This document shows positions 55,829 through 64,000 of a stretch of DNA of 64,000 bases, one piece after another. The position numbers were made by a program, and so were the translations under genes. Source of the DNA: Labedella phragmitis (lineage in GTDB: Bacteria; Actinomycetota; Actinomycetes; Actinomycetales; Microbacteriaceae). The first letter of the stretch is position 1. Each line of letters starts with the position of its first letter. Location of the stretch: contig NZ_RZNB01000007.1 in the NCBI RefSeq assembly GCF_004078635.1, forward strand, positions 154,590 through 218,589, in the 5' to 3' direction. Below the pieces are notes generated by a model. That model ran no database searches. It was not told where the DNA came from and saw nothing but the letters and a program-made list of their open reading frames with translations.

Positions 55829-55847
55829 CCCTGAGCCTGTCGAAGGG
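55829..55847. repeat. Short interspersed repeat CCCTGAGCCTGTCGAAGGG
   Basis: 19-bp partly self-complementary element, of a kind I recall as frequent in intergenic DNA of Microbacteriaceae and other high-GC bacteria. One copy seen here, between the GNAT and amidase genes. Confidence 0.5.
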
Positions 55848-55902
55848 CACCATCTCGTGGGCGCATTCCGCTTCGACGAGCCGCGCGCCCACTGCCTCGC
55901 AA

Positions 55903-55908
55903 TAGGCT
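55903..55908 (+). promoter_or_regulatory. -10 of amidase gene
   Basis: TAGGCT, seven bases before ATG 55916. Confidence 0.55.
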
Positions 55909-55915
55909 GGAACCC

Positions 55916-57349
55916 ATGACCGAGACCGAGTGGGAGGCCCTCACCGCGCTCGAGTTGTGGACGCACCTGCAGCGCGATCGCATCTCACCCGTCGAACTCA
56001 CGCAGTTCGTCCTCGACCGGGCGGAGCTCGCGAATCGCGAGCTGGGCGCGTTCGCGACGCTGACGCCCGACATCGCTCTCGCCCGCGCCCGCCACGTCCA
56101 GGACCACCAGCCGCGCACGGACATCCTCTGGGGTCTTCCCCTCGCGGACAAGGATCTCACCGCTCGCGCGGGAACACCCATCGCGTGGGGTTCCCGCGCC
56201 TTCCCCGGCACCGTCTCCGTCCGTTCCGACGCGATCGTCGACGTTCTCGACCGCTCCGGCGCCATCAGCATCGGCAAGACAGCGACGCCCGAGTTCGGCC
56301 TCTACGGCTACACGGAGCCGTTCGGTCGCCCGCCGGCTCGGAACCCGTGGGACCCGTCCCTCGGTACAGGCGGATCGAGCGGGGGAGCGGCGGCGGCGGT
56401 CGCGGCTCGCGTGCTGCCCTTCGCTCCCGCGAGCGACGGCGGCGGGTCGATCCGCATTCCGGCCGCGGCATGCGGCCTCGTGGGGCTCAAGCCGTCGCGG
56501 GGACGCGTCCCGTCGGGCTCCGCGCTCGACTCGCTCGCGGGCCTCGCGGTGAAGGGGCCGATCGCGCGGACCGTGACGGACGCCGCACTGCTGTTCGACG
56601 CGATGCTCGACCGGAGGAACGGCCGGCTGCAGCAGCCTTTCAGCGTCGGCGCTCCCGCGTTCGAGGACGGCGACTACCTCGGCGTCGCGTCGCGCGGCGA
56701 GGGTCGGTTCTCGCTCGGCCTCCTCGCGAACAGCCCGTGGGACGACGATGTCGAGATCACGCTCGACCCGGAGGCGCGCGCCGCCGTCGACCTCGCACTC
56801 GAGCAGTTCGCGGCCATCGGCCACACCGTCGACGACGTGACCCTCGACCACGGCAACGTCTACCCGGACGCGTTCCGCACGATCTGGCAGGTCTCGGCGG
56901 CGATGCTGCCCGTCGACGGCGACACGATCGGGCTCCTCGAGCCGGTGACGCAAGAGCTCGTGGCCCGGGGTCGGAGGATCTCGGCGCGCACGCTCGCTGA
57001 GACACTGTCGACGCTCGCGACGTTCGAGCGCCGCGTCATCGAGCAGTTCGACCGCTTCGACGCCGTCATCACCCCGACCCTCGCCCTCACCCCACGCCGC
57101 ATCGGCTGGCACGACGTCGCCGACCCCGACCGCAACTTCGCCCAGCAGGTGCAGTACTCGCCGTTCACGTCCTTCGTGAACGTCGCAGGGCTCCCTGCCA
57201 TCACGCTTCCCGTGTACGAGACGCCGGACGGAATCCCCATGGGGGTCCAGCTGATCGGACGCCCGGGGGGCGAGCACGTGCTGCTCTCGATCGCAGCGCA
57301 GCTCGAGCGTCGCTTGCATTGGCAGTACCGGCGGCCGGCGCTGTCATGA
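55916..57349 (+). CDS. Amidase signature family hydrolase
   Basis: 477 residues. Ser-cisSer-Lys triad: Lys in GLPLADKD, cis-Ser in GTGGSSGGAAAAVAA, nucleophile Ser in SDGGGSIRIPAA. Further GLVGLKPSRGRVPSG. Hydrolyses an amide, substrate unknown; could be related to Asp/Glu-tRNA amidotransferase subunit A but no gatBC is present. Overlaps the next gene by 4 bp. Confidence 0.92.
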   Translation: MTETEWEALTALELWTHLQRDRISPVELTQFVLDRAELANRELGAFATLTPDIALARARHVQDHQPRTDILWGLPLADKDLTARAGTPIAWGSRAFPGTVSVRSDAIVDVLDRSGAISIGKTATPEFGLYGYTEPFGRPPARNPWDPSLGTGGSSGGAAAAVAARVLPFAPASDGGGSIRIPAAACGLVGLKPSRGRVPSGSALDSLAGLAVKGPIARTVTDAALLFDAMLDRRNGRLQQPFSVGAPAFEDGDYLGVASRGEGRFSLGLLANSPWDDDVEITLDPEARAAVDLALEQFAAIGHTVDDVTLDHGNVYPDAFRTIWQVSAAMLPVDGDTIGLLEPVTQELVARGRRISARTLAETLSTLATFERRVIEQFDRFDAVITPTLALTPRRIGWHDVADPDRNFAQQVQYSPFTSFVNVAGLPAITLPVYETPDGIPMGVQLIGRPGGEHVLLSIAAQLERRLHWQYRRPALS

Positions 57350-57726
57350 CGCCCGACGGTCACGCCCACGATTCGACCGGGGCCGCCGACGCGCTCCGGC
57401 ACCGCCGCGAACAGCTCCTCCGGGAGGCCGGCATCGCCGACGCCCGTCTCTCCGACATCCGCGCGACGCGCGCGAGCGGCTCTGACGACGACGAGCACGA
57501 CCCCGAGGGCGAGACCCTCTCCGCGCAGTGGTCGCAAGCCGAGGGACTGCGTGTCGGCCTCGCCGATGAACTCGCCGAACTCGACCGGGCCATGGAGCGA
57601 GCCGCCGCGGGCACCTACGGCATCTGCGCGCGCTGCGGCCGCCCCATCGGTGCGGAACGCCTCGCCGCACGGCCCACCGCCGAGCTCTGCATCGACTGCG
57701 CGCGAGCCGCGGAGGCCGGGCGCTAG
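57346..57726 (+). CDS. DksA/TraR-type zinc-finger protein
   Basis: 126 residues. Long acidic N-terminal helix pair, then Cys4 zinc finger CARCGRPIG ... CIDCARAAE. Likely binds RNA polymerase through the secondary channel or is a small zinc protein; RbpA and CarD serve other roles in these bacteria. ATG 57346 in overlap with the amidase stop. Confidence 0.85.
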   Translation: MTPDGHAHDSTGAADALRHRREQLLREAGIADARLSDIRATRASGSDDDEHDPEGETLSAQWSQAEGLRVGLADELAELDRAMERAAAGTYGICARCGRPIGAERLAARPTAELCIDCARAAEAGR

Positions 57727-57777
57727 CCCCAGCACTGGGGTCAGCCTTTCGCAAGATGGTCCCCTTTTGCCTCGAAT

Positions 57778-57829
57778 GGGGCACAGACGCGGCACTCGCG
57801 GGGCCAATACCGTGTGGTTTCTGTGCCCC
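57778..57829. terminator. Inverted repeats downstream of DksA-like gene
   Basis: GGGGCACAGA (57778-57787) and TCTGTGCCCC (57820-57829), perfect 10-bp arms with 32-nt loop. A short CCCCAG-CA-CTGGGG palindrome lies at 57727-57740 right after the stop. Function uncertain. Confidence 0.45.
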
Positions 57830-57921
57830 AGCAATGGTTGACCGCACGAGCGGACGTGGCTTCGCCTCGACCGTGACCCGCAGACATGGCGCTTCATCGT
57901 CATGTCCTCTCGGGAGTCCTC

Positions 57922-60900
57922 GTGCGTTCGCTCCGTCGTTTCTGGTTTCTTCTCGTCGCCTTCGTGGCGGTCACCGCTCTCGTAGCAGAGGTCTCGGTGT
58001 CGTTCATCGTGACGCCGGCCTCGGCGGCGGAGTGGGCCGACCCCGACTCGCTTCCGCTTGTCGATTCCCCGGAGCTCGAGCTGCCGGGCTCCGAGATGCC
58101 CGACGGCGACTTCACGGATCCGCCTGCTCGTGACGTTGAGGAGATCGAGCGTGTCGAGCCTGCCGACGAACCGACCGAGTTCGATTCCGACGTGTCGGAG
58201 ATCGTGGACCGCGAGGAGTTCGAACAGACGTATGTGAACCCGGACGGCACGAAGACGACGGAGCTGTCGACGGTGCCGCTCAATGTCGAACTCGAGGACG
58301 GCACGTTCGTCCCCGTGGACACCACGCTGTCGGGCGATGGATTCCTCGGAGCCTTCGGTGTCGGAACCGTCACGGCGGAGAGGCACCCCCAGGTCCCGAC
58401 GTTCGCGGAGCACGCGGACGACGACCGGCCATTCACTCTGACGAACGACGAGTACACGATCGCCTTCGAGCTGGAGGGTTCCGCCCATGCGCGGGTCGAA
58501 CGGAACCTGCTTCCCGTCGGCGACCGGTCGACGATCACTTACCCGGACGTCGAGCCGGGGGTGGACCTGACGTATGAGGTCACGAAGACGGGCGTCAAGG
58601 AACTCCTCGTCCTCGAGGACGAGGAAGCGGCCGACGACGGTCGCTGGACGTGGACCGTCGACGCCGATGGACTGGCCGTCGAGATGAACGAGGACGGAGC
58701 GGTCGTGTTCGTCGACGACGACGATTTCGTGCAGTTCCTCATCCCACCCGCTGTGATGTGGGATGCGTCGGCCGTCGAGGGCGAGCGCGAGGCCGCCGAC
58801 AGCCCTGTCGACATGGCAGTCGACCACGTCGCCGGCTCCACGTGGGAGATCGATCTGATCGCGGATCTCGACTGGCTCGAGGACGAGGACCGCGTCTACC
58901 CCGTGTGGATTGACCCCACGACCTCGACGAGTCAAGAGGATGTGCGCGCGTTCCGTTCCGACGGCGCCACTCGCCACTACGGAAACGCCCTCGTCGGGAA
59001 CTCCCGCTCCGACGGGAACACGTTCTGGCGCTCTGTCGTGCGGTACGACTTCTCGAAGTTCTTCGGCAAGCAGGTGCTCGACGCCCAGGTGTGCGCCTCC
59101 TATGCGGGGGAGGGGACGACGAACCTCTTCAAGGGTGCCCTCCGCCACGCGACCGGCTTCTCGTACTCGAGCACTGGTGAAGCGCTGTCGAACTTCAACA
59201 TCGGCGCCGACGGATGTGGAGCCGGCCAGGTCCTCAAGGAGCGCATCGCTCAATGGGTGCGAGAGTCGAACCCCGACCCCCGCATTATGTTGTCGGGCAC
59301 GGAGAGCAGCGAATACACGTACAAGCTGCTCGCCACCTCGCTCTACGTGAGCTGGAAGGACTTCCCGAAGGCGGGCGCGGCGAAGACACCGGCGAACAAC
59401 GCCACCAACGTGTCGCTCGTCCCGTTGCTGAGCCTCGAGGGCCATGTGAAGCCCCCGGAAGCCGACGGGATGAACTACAACTTCCGCGTCTGGCAGGGCG
59501 AGACGCAGGTCTACGGTTCCGGTTGGATCGGTCAGGACAAGATCCAGGTGCCGCAATTCGTCCTGGCCGCCAACACGAAGTACACGTGGCAGGCCGACGT
59601 CCGTGACACCCTTCACGGGTGGCTCGGCACCTCCACGCAGCGTGCGACCCCCCGTGCGACCTTCACGACGGGAACCCCTCCCACGCCAGTGCAGAGCTCC
59701 GCCGTACCCGCGGATGACGCCGTGGTCGTGACGACCACTCCGACGCTCAGCATCACTCCCGGCGCGGGAGCCAACGCGAACACGCGCTACTGGTTCCGCG
59801 TCGCGACGGGCACCGACGCGAAATCCGGCCAATTGCTCAACTCGGGCTGGCGAGCGGCGACGTCATGGACGCTACCGAAGGGCAGCCTCGAGGACGGTGG
59901 CGTCTATTCGTGGGCCGTGCTCGTGACGCACAACGGAGACGAGTATCAGCAGTACTGGGTGAACTCCTTCCGCGTCGACAAGCGCATCGGGGACGCGGGA
60001 CCGGCTCCGTCGGAGTCGGTCGGGCCTGCGACCGTCAATCTCGCGAACGGCAACCTGGGCCTGCAGTTCACGTCGCCGACTGTCGATACCGTCGGCGGTC
60101 CGATGGGGCTCGGCTTCACCTACAACTCGATGCAGGAGGATCGCAGCGGGCTCAAGGCGGAGTACTTCGACGTCAGCCCGGCCTCTGGTCAGGAGTTCAC
60201 CCCTCCGAACCTCACGGGCAGGACGCCCGTGCTCGTGCGAACGGACGCGAACGTCTCCTTCGACTGGAACTCCTCCGCAGCAGGCCCGTCGCTCAAGGCC
60301 GACTACTTCGCAGCACGATGGACCGGTCTGCTCACGGTGCCCGAGCCCGGGTCGTACCAGTTCGGTGTCGCGAGCGACGACGGTGCCCGGGTGTCTGTCG
60401 ACGGCCAGCAGGTCTACGACAAGTGGACCGCCCCGCAGGGCGGCACTCTCAACTGGGGCTCCTCGAAGACTCTGACCGGCGATCCCGTTCCCTTCAGCGC
60501 CTCCTACTTCGACAAGACCGCCAATGCGTCGATCGAGCTGTGGGTGAAGAAGGACGGCGGAGCCCAAACCATGGTGCCGGCCGACTGGTTCTCCAAGAAG
60601 GTCGAGACCCTGCCGCCGGGTTGGTCGTCCTCGGCGGCGCTCGCGGGTGAGGCCGGCTACTACATGGCGGCATCTGTCACCACGTCGGCCGTGATCCTGA
60701 CCGATATCACCGGCGCGAAGCACACCTACAAGAAGCGCTCCGTCGGCGGCTACACACCGCCCGCGGGGGAGTACGGCGTCGTCGCACTCGACTCGAAGGC
60801 CCGCGTCACGTTCACGGAGGAGGACGGCACTGTCACGGTGTTCAACTCCGCCGGGAAGGTGGCGGCCGTGACGGGGCCGGCGGATGCCAAGAAGCCGGCG

Positions 60901-63900
60901 ACTCCGGTGATCACGTACCGCGAAGGGACGACGCAGGTCGATCGCGTGTCAGACCCCCTGTCCGAGGTGTCGCCAGCCACGAGCCCGCGAACGTTCTCCC
61001 GCGAGGTCCGTTTCGTCTACGGCGGGGACACCGTCGCCGAGGTGGGGCTCAGCCCGCTCGACGGTTCCTCCGGCGGGTCTGCATGTCTGACTCCTTCCGG
61101 GTTCGCGGCGGCTCCGGTCGGGATGCTGTGCCGCATCATCTACCCGGGGCACGCAGCCGGAGCGGACGACACGACGCAGCTGTTCTACGATGCCTCCGAG
61201 CGCCTCGTTCGGATGGTCGACCCCGGTGCGGAGGTCGTCTCTTTCGAATACGACGCAGCCGGCCGGATGACGTCGGTCCGCGATTCACTCGCGAACGACT
61301 GGCTCCTCGCGGATTCGTCTCGGGTGGCCTCCTCTACCAACGCGGCGACGTTCGCCTACGATTCCGCCGGTCGCGTCGCCTCCGTGGCTCTGCCGGCGCC
61401 CGACGGGACGACGGCCGAGAAGCGCCCCCAGACGACGTTCACCTACCAGTCGGGCAAGACGTTCGTCGACGAAGCCGGGGCGACCGTCCCGACGGCGGCG
61501 CCGGCCAACGGGCACGGGCGAACGGTGACGTTCGATGCGGCGTACCGGGTGCTGACCGATACGTCCGCCACGGGTCTGACCTCGTCCGTCGTGTGGAATG
61601 CGGAGGATCAGCAGTTGTCATCGACCGACCCGAACGGTCGCATGACGACGAACATCTACAACGCCCAGGATCGTGTCGTCGCGAACTACGGTCCCGCCCC
61701 GGCGTCGTGCTTCGGGGCCGACCGTAAGCCGACGACGGCCTGCGCGGCCGTGCCTCATTCGACGACGACCTACGACAACGGGCTGAGCGGTCTCGCCGCG
61801 ACCTACTGGAACAATCGCAACTTCTCGGGCATTCCGGAGACCTACAGCCTGGGGATCGGTCACCCGACCGGCGCCCTGTCGAAGGACTGGCTCCTCACGG
61901 GCCCGCCCGGTGTCAACACGGACGAGTTCTCGGTCCGCCTCACGGGTCTCGTCACCTTCCCTGCTGCGGCCACGTACACGTTCAAGACGTTCGCGGACGA
62001 CGGCACTCGGCTCTGGATCGACGATCTGCTCATCGTCGACGAGTGGGGTGGCGGTGAAGCGCACTGGTCCGACGCCGGTACCTTCACGGCGAAGGCCGGA
62101 CAGCAGGCCCGCATCCGGATCGACTACTTCGACGCCACGTCGACCGCCCGACTGGAGCTCCAGTGGGCCGCGGGCACCGCTGCCCTCTCCGTCGTCCCTG
62201 GCTCCGCGCTCTCACCGGATTACGGGCTCGTCGCGACGAGCACCGTCAACGACTCGGCAGCCGCGCCGTACGGAGGCGCGGCGAAGAGTCTCTCCACATC
62301 GATGGCGTACCAGTACCCCTGGCTCGGAGCCGCGACCTCGGCGACGGTGGACCCGTCCGGCCTGGCGCTGACGTCGTCTGCGACGTACGAGACACTCGGT
62401 TCCGGCTACCTCCGCCGTTTGAGCTCGACGATGCCGAGCGGCACGGGCTCTGCGTCGACGAGTGCCTACTACGGAGACACCCAGACACTGCAAGCCGTCT
62501 GGGGTGGTTCGGTGTGCGGGCTGCCGGCGTCGACTCCGCAGTTCGGCAACCTGAAATCAACGACCGGCCCGACCCCTGCTGTGGGTTCGGCGGTGACGAC
62601 GCAGTTCGTCTACGACCTGATGGGCCGCGCGGTGGGTGTGAAGCGCTCGGGCGACACCTCGTGGACCTGCACGGTCTACGACGTGCGCGGTCGCGAAGCG
62701 TCGACGACCTTTTCCGCGTATGGTGACGAGCCGGCCAGGACCGTGACGAACGGCTTCAGCTCCACGGGCACGGCGTCCGGTGACCCGCTCACGACATGGA
62801 CGGAGGACCCGGCCGGTCGGACGACGACGAAGGTCGACCTTCTCGGTCAGGCGGTGTCGTACACGGACGTGTGGGGCACGGCGACGACCGCGGTCTACGA
62901 CCGCTTGGGTCGGATCACGGAAACCTCGACGACGGCTCCGAACGGCGGCTCGCGAACGCAGTCGTTCGAGTACGACGCGGACGGGAAGACCGAGCGGGTG
63001 CTCCTCGACGGCAAGCCCATCGCGGACCCCTCGTACACGGCCGGGGAGGTGACCGGAGTGGTGTTCCCGGGCGGGGCGGACGACGCCGGGAACGGGGTGT
63101 CCCTGACCAACGTGACGCGGAATCAGACCGGCGCGTCGACAGGGGTGACGTGGACCTTCCCGAACGGCCAGGCCGCTGTGCGCGATGCGGTCGTGCGCGC
63201 TCAGTCGGGCCGGATCGTCGCGAACACGGTGACGGACGGAAGCACGTCCGAGACGACCGCCTACACGTATGACGGTGCGGGTCGTCTCCTGACCGCGACC
63301 GGTGGTGTCGTGGACGCGTCGTATTCGTTCGCGAAGATGGGTGGCTGTGGTGCGGCGCCGACGGCGGGGGCGAACGGCAACCGGACCTCCTCGGTGGTGA
63401 ATGGTGTGTCGACGACGTACTGCTACGACAACGCGGACCGGTTGACGTCGACGACGGTGACGGGTGCACCCGAGGGTGCGTCGGGTGTGAGCTCGTCGCT
63501 CGCGTCGATCGGGTATGACGCCCACGGGAACACGGTGACGCTCTCGGATCAGTCGCTCGTCTATGACGTGGCGGACCGGCATGTCGAGACGAACCTCGCC
63601 GACGGGACGAGCATCCGATACACACGGGATGCGTCGGATCGGATCGTGGAGCGCCGAGTCTCGAAGGCGAACACACCGGACGTCGTGACCCGCTTCGGGT
63701 TCAGCGGTGCCTCTGACAGCCCGGACCTGGTCCTGGATGGTGACGGGGCCGTAATCGAGCGGACGCTCGGTCTGCCGGGTGGGGTACTGGCGTCGTTCCG
63801 TCCGGACGGGTCGGAGACGTGGGCGTTCCCAAATCTGCACGGCGACATCGTCGTGACCACGGACGGTGCCGGGGTGCGGCAGGGTGCGCGAGCGGTGTAC

Positions 63901-64000
63901 GACCCGTTCGGTCAGCCCGTGGACCCGGTGACCGGGGCGGTGGGAACGGCAGCGGCAGATGACGCGGTCCCGGACACGGTGTCGGAGACGGACGCGGACT
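57922..64000 (+). CDS. Secreted RHS/YD-repeat protein with two PA14 domains, 3' end cut by window edge
   Basis: Open frame from GTG 57922 to the right edge, over 2,026 residues. Signal peptide about 1-36 (cut near PASAA/EWADP); a DNRLRE-like region (about 333-480); beta-sandwich/Fn3-like segments (about 490-690); PA14 domain 1 (about 742-897); YD repeats (FEYDAAGRMTSV about 1108); PA14 domain 2 (about 1289-1423); further YD repeats; and an RHS-core-like segment reaching YDPFGQPVDPVTG about residue 1993. GGGAG precedes the GTG; an upstream ATG (57886) lacks one. The C-terminus, where these proteins carry a toxin, and any immunity gene lie outside. Confidence 0.9.
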   Translation, partial: MRSLRRFWFLLVAFVAVTALVAEVSVSFIVTPASAAEWADPDSLPLVDSPELELPGSEMPDGDFTDPPARDVEEIERVEPADEPTEFDSDVSEIVDREEFEQTYVNPDGTKTTELSTVPLNVELEDGTFVPVDTTLSGDGFLGAFGVGTVTAERHPQVPTFAEHADDDRPFTLTNDEYTIAFELEGSAHARVERNLLPVGDRSTITYPDVEPGVDLTYEVTKTGVKELLVLEDEEAADDGRWTWTVDADGLAVEMNEDGAVVFVDDDDFVQFLIPPAVMWDASAVEGEREAADSPVDMAVDHVAGSTWEIDLIADLDWLEDEDRVYPVWIDPTTSTSQEDVRAFRSDGATRHYGNALVGNSRSDGNTFWRSVVRYDFSKFFGKQVLDAQVCASYAGEGTTNLFKGALRHATGFSYSSTGEALSNFNIGADGCGAGQVLKERIAQWVRESNPDPRIMLSGTESSEYTYKLLATSLYVSWKDFPKAGAAKTPANNATNVSLVPLLSLEGHVKPPEADGMNYNFRVWQGETQVYGSGWIGQDKIQVPQFVLAANTKYTWQADVRDTLHGWLGTSTQRATPRATFTTGTPPTPVQSSAVPADDAVVVTTTPTLSITPGAGANANTRYWFRVATGTDAKSGQLLNSGWRAATSWTLPKGSLEDGGVYSWAVLVTHNGDEYQQYWVNSFRVDKRIGDAGPAPSESVGPATVNLANGNLGLQFTSPTVDTVGGPMGLGFTYNSMQEDRSGLKAEYFDVSPASGQEFTPPNLTGRTPVLVRTDANVSFDWNSSAAGPSLKADYFAARWTGLLTVPEPGSYQFGVASDDGARVSVDGQQVYDKWTAPQGGTLNWGSSKTLTGDPVPFSASYFDKTANASIELWVKKDGGAQTMVPADWFSKKVETLPPGWSSSAALAGEAGYYMAASVTTSAVILTDITGAKHTYKKRSVGGYTPPAGEYGVVALDSKARVTFTEEDGTVTVFNSAGKVAAVTGPADAKKPATPVITYREGTTQVDRVSDPLSEVSPATSPRTFSREVRFVYGGDTVAEVGLSPLDGSSGGSACLTPSGFAAAPVGMLCRIIYPGHAAGADDTTQLFYDASERLVRMVDPGAEVVSFEYDAAGRMTSVRDSLANDWLLADSSRVASSTNAATFAYDSAGRVASVALPAPDGTTAEKRPQTTFTYQSGKTFVDEAGATVPTAAPANGHGRTVTFDAAYRVLTDTSATGLTSSVVWNAEDQQLSSTDPNGRMTTNIYNAQDRVVANYGPAPASCFGADRKPTTACAAVPHSTTTYDNGLSGLAATYWNNRNFSGIPETYSLGIGHPTGALSKDWLLTGPPGVNTDEFSVRLTGLVTFPAAATYTFKTFADDGTRLWIDDLLIVDEWGGGEAHWSDAGTFTAKAGQQARIRIDYFDATSTARLELQWAAGTAALSVVPGSALSPDYGLVATSTVNDSAAAPYGGAAKSLSTSMAYQYPWLGAATSATVDPSGLALTSSATYETLGSGYLRRLSSTMPSGTGSASTSAYYGDTQTLQAVWGGSVCGLPASTPQFGNLKSTTGPTPAVGSAVTTQFVYDLMGRAVGVKRSGDTSWTCTVYDVRGREASTTFSAYGDEPARTVTNGFSSTGTASGDPLTTWTEDPAGRTTTKVDLLGQAVSYTDVWGTATTAVYDRLGRITETSTTAPNGGSRTQSFEYDADGKTERVLLDGKPIADPSYTAGEVTGVVFPGGADDAGNGVSLTNVTRNQTGASTGVTWTFPNGQAAVRDAVVRAQSGRIVANTVTDGSTSETTAYTYDGAGRLLTATGGVVDASYSFAKMGGCGAAPTAGANGNRTSSVVNGVSTTYCYDNADRLTSTTVTGAPEGASGVSSSLASIGYDAHGNTVTLSDQSLVYDVADRHVETNLADGTSIRYTRDASDRIVERRVSKANTPDVVTRFGFSGASDSPDLVLDGDGAVIERTLGLPGGVLASFRPDGSETWAFPNLHGDIVVTTDGAGVRQGARAVYDPFGQPVDPVTGAVGTAAADDAVPDTVSETDAD

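Noticed and set aside
57886..57921. Upstream ATG for the RHS gene
   Set aside because: No ribosome-binding site, and it adds residues before an already good signal peptide start at 57922.
56860..59832. 990-codon minus-strand frame over the amidase, DksA-like and RHS genes
   Set aside because: Crosses three genes on the plus strand that all have clear motifs; composition is shadow-like.

Overview
High-GC actinobacterial chromosome, most likely Microbacteriaceae. The evidence is codon use, abundant GTG starts, mtrB-lpqB, whiB1, sigH-rsrA and the fused 2-oxoglutarate dehydrogenase Kgd, and the absence of mycolic-acid genes. No rRNA, tRNA, CRISPR array, transposase or integrase was found. From memory of actinobacterial gene order, much of positions 1-26,000 (mtrB, lpqB, comF, hpf, secA, an Rv3235-family gene, pdtaS, whiB1, aroA, rsgA, sigH, rsrA) corresponds to the M. 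tuberculosis Rv3219-Rv3246 neighbourhood, rearranged.

Layout. (1) 1-4.6 kb: end of the MtrB sensor kinase, LpqB, a ComF phosphoribosyltransferase and hibernation factor HPF. (2) 4.6-12.1 kb: a PadR regulator and a five-gene overlapping operon (glutamine-synthetase-like ligase, PuuD-like hydrolase, aldehyde dehydrogenase, SDR, FadR-type regulator) divergent from an ethanolamine-type permease. This reads as gamma-glutamylation-based amine catabolism, with ethanolamine the best guess. (3) 12.2-26.1 kb: secA, an Rv3235-family gene, an orphan SAF/CpaB-like plus TadZ-like ATPase pair, PdtaS, WhiB1, aroA-rsgA-bcp and the thiol-stress pair sigH-rsrA. (4) 26.2-36.2 kb: kgd, guaB1, two CNNM/CorC-type membrane proteins, an old-yellow-enzyme reductase and nnrD. 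(5) 36.3-39.2 kb: a compact flavin redox operon (FMN-binding lipoprotein, ApbE, NqrB/RnfD-like membrane domain fused to a ferredoxin-reductase-like domain). (6) 39.4-49.5 kb: a polar amino-acid ABC transporter, two paralogous GT-C-like membrane proteins around a thiamine-binding protein, an MFS exporter, and a three-gene two-component locus with an apparent pseudokinase. (7) 49.5-57.7 kb: metX and metY, an SDR/phosphoribosyltransferase/S51 peptidase/ung operon, an acetyltransferase, an amidase and a DksA-type zinc protein. (8) 57.9 kb to the right edge: a secreted RHS/YD-repeat giant with two PA14 domains, cut by the window end.

Regulation visible in the sequence: many genes have a TANNNT hexamer six or seven bases before the start codon, the signature of leaderless transcripts. 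sigH combines a SigH-type promoter feeding an upstream start with a vegetative-type hexamer just before a downstream start, as known for Streptomyces sigR. Palindromes or direct repeats lie upstream of the amine operon, padR, whiB1 and the flavin operon. Functions are inferred from reading the proteins; no database search was run.
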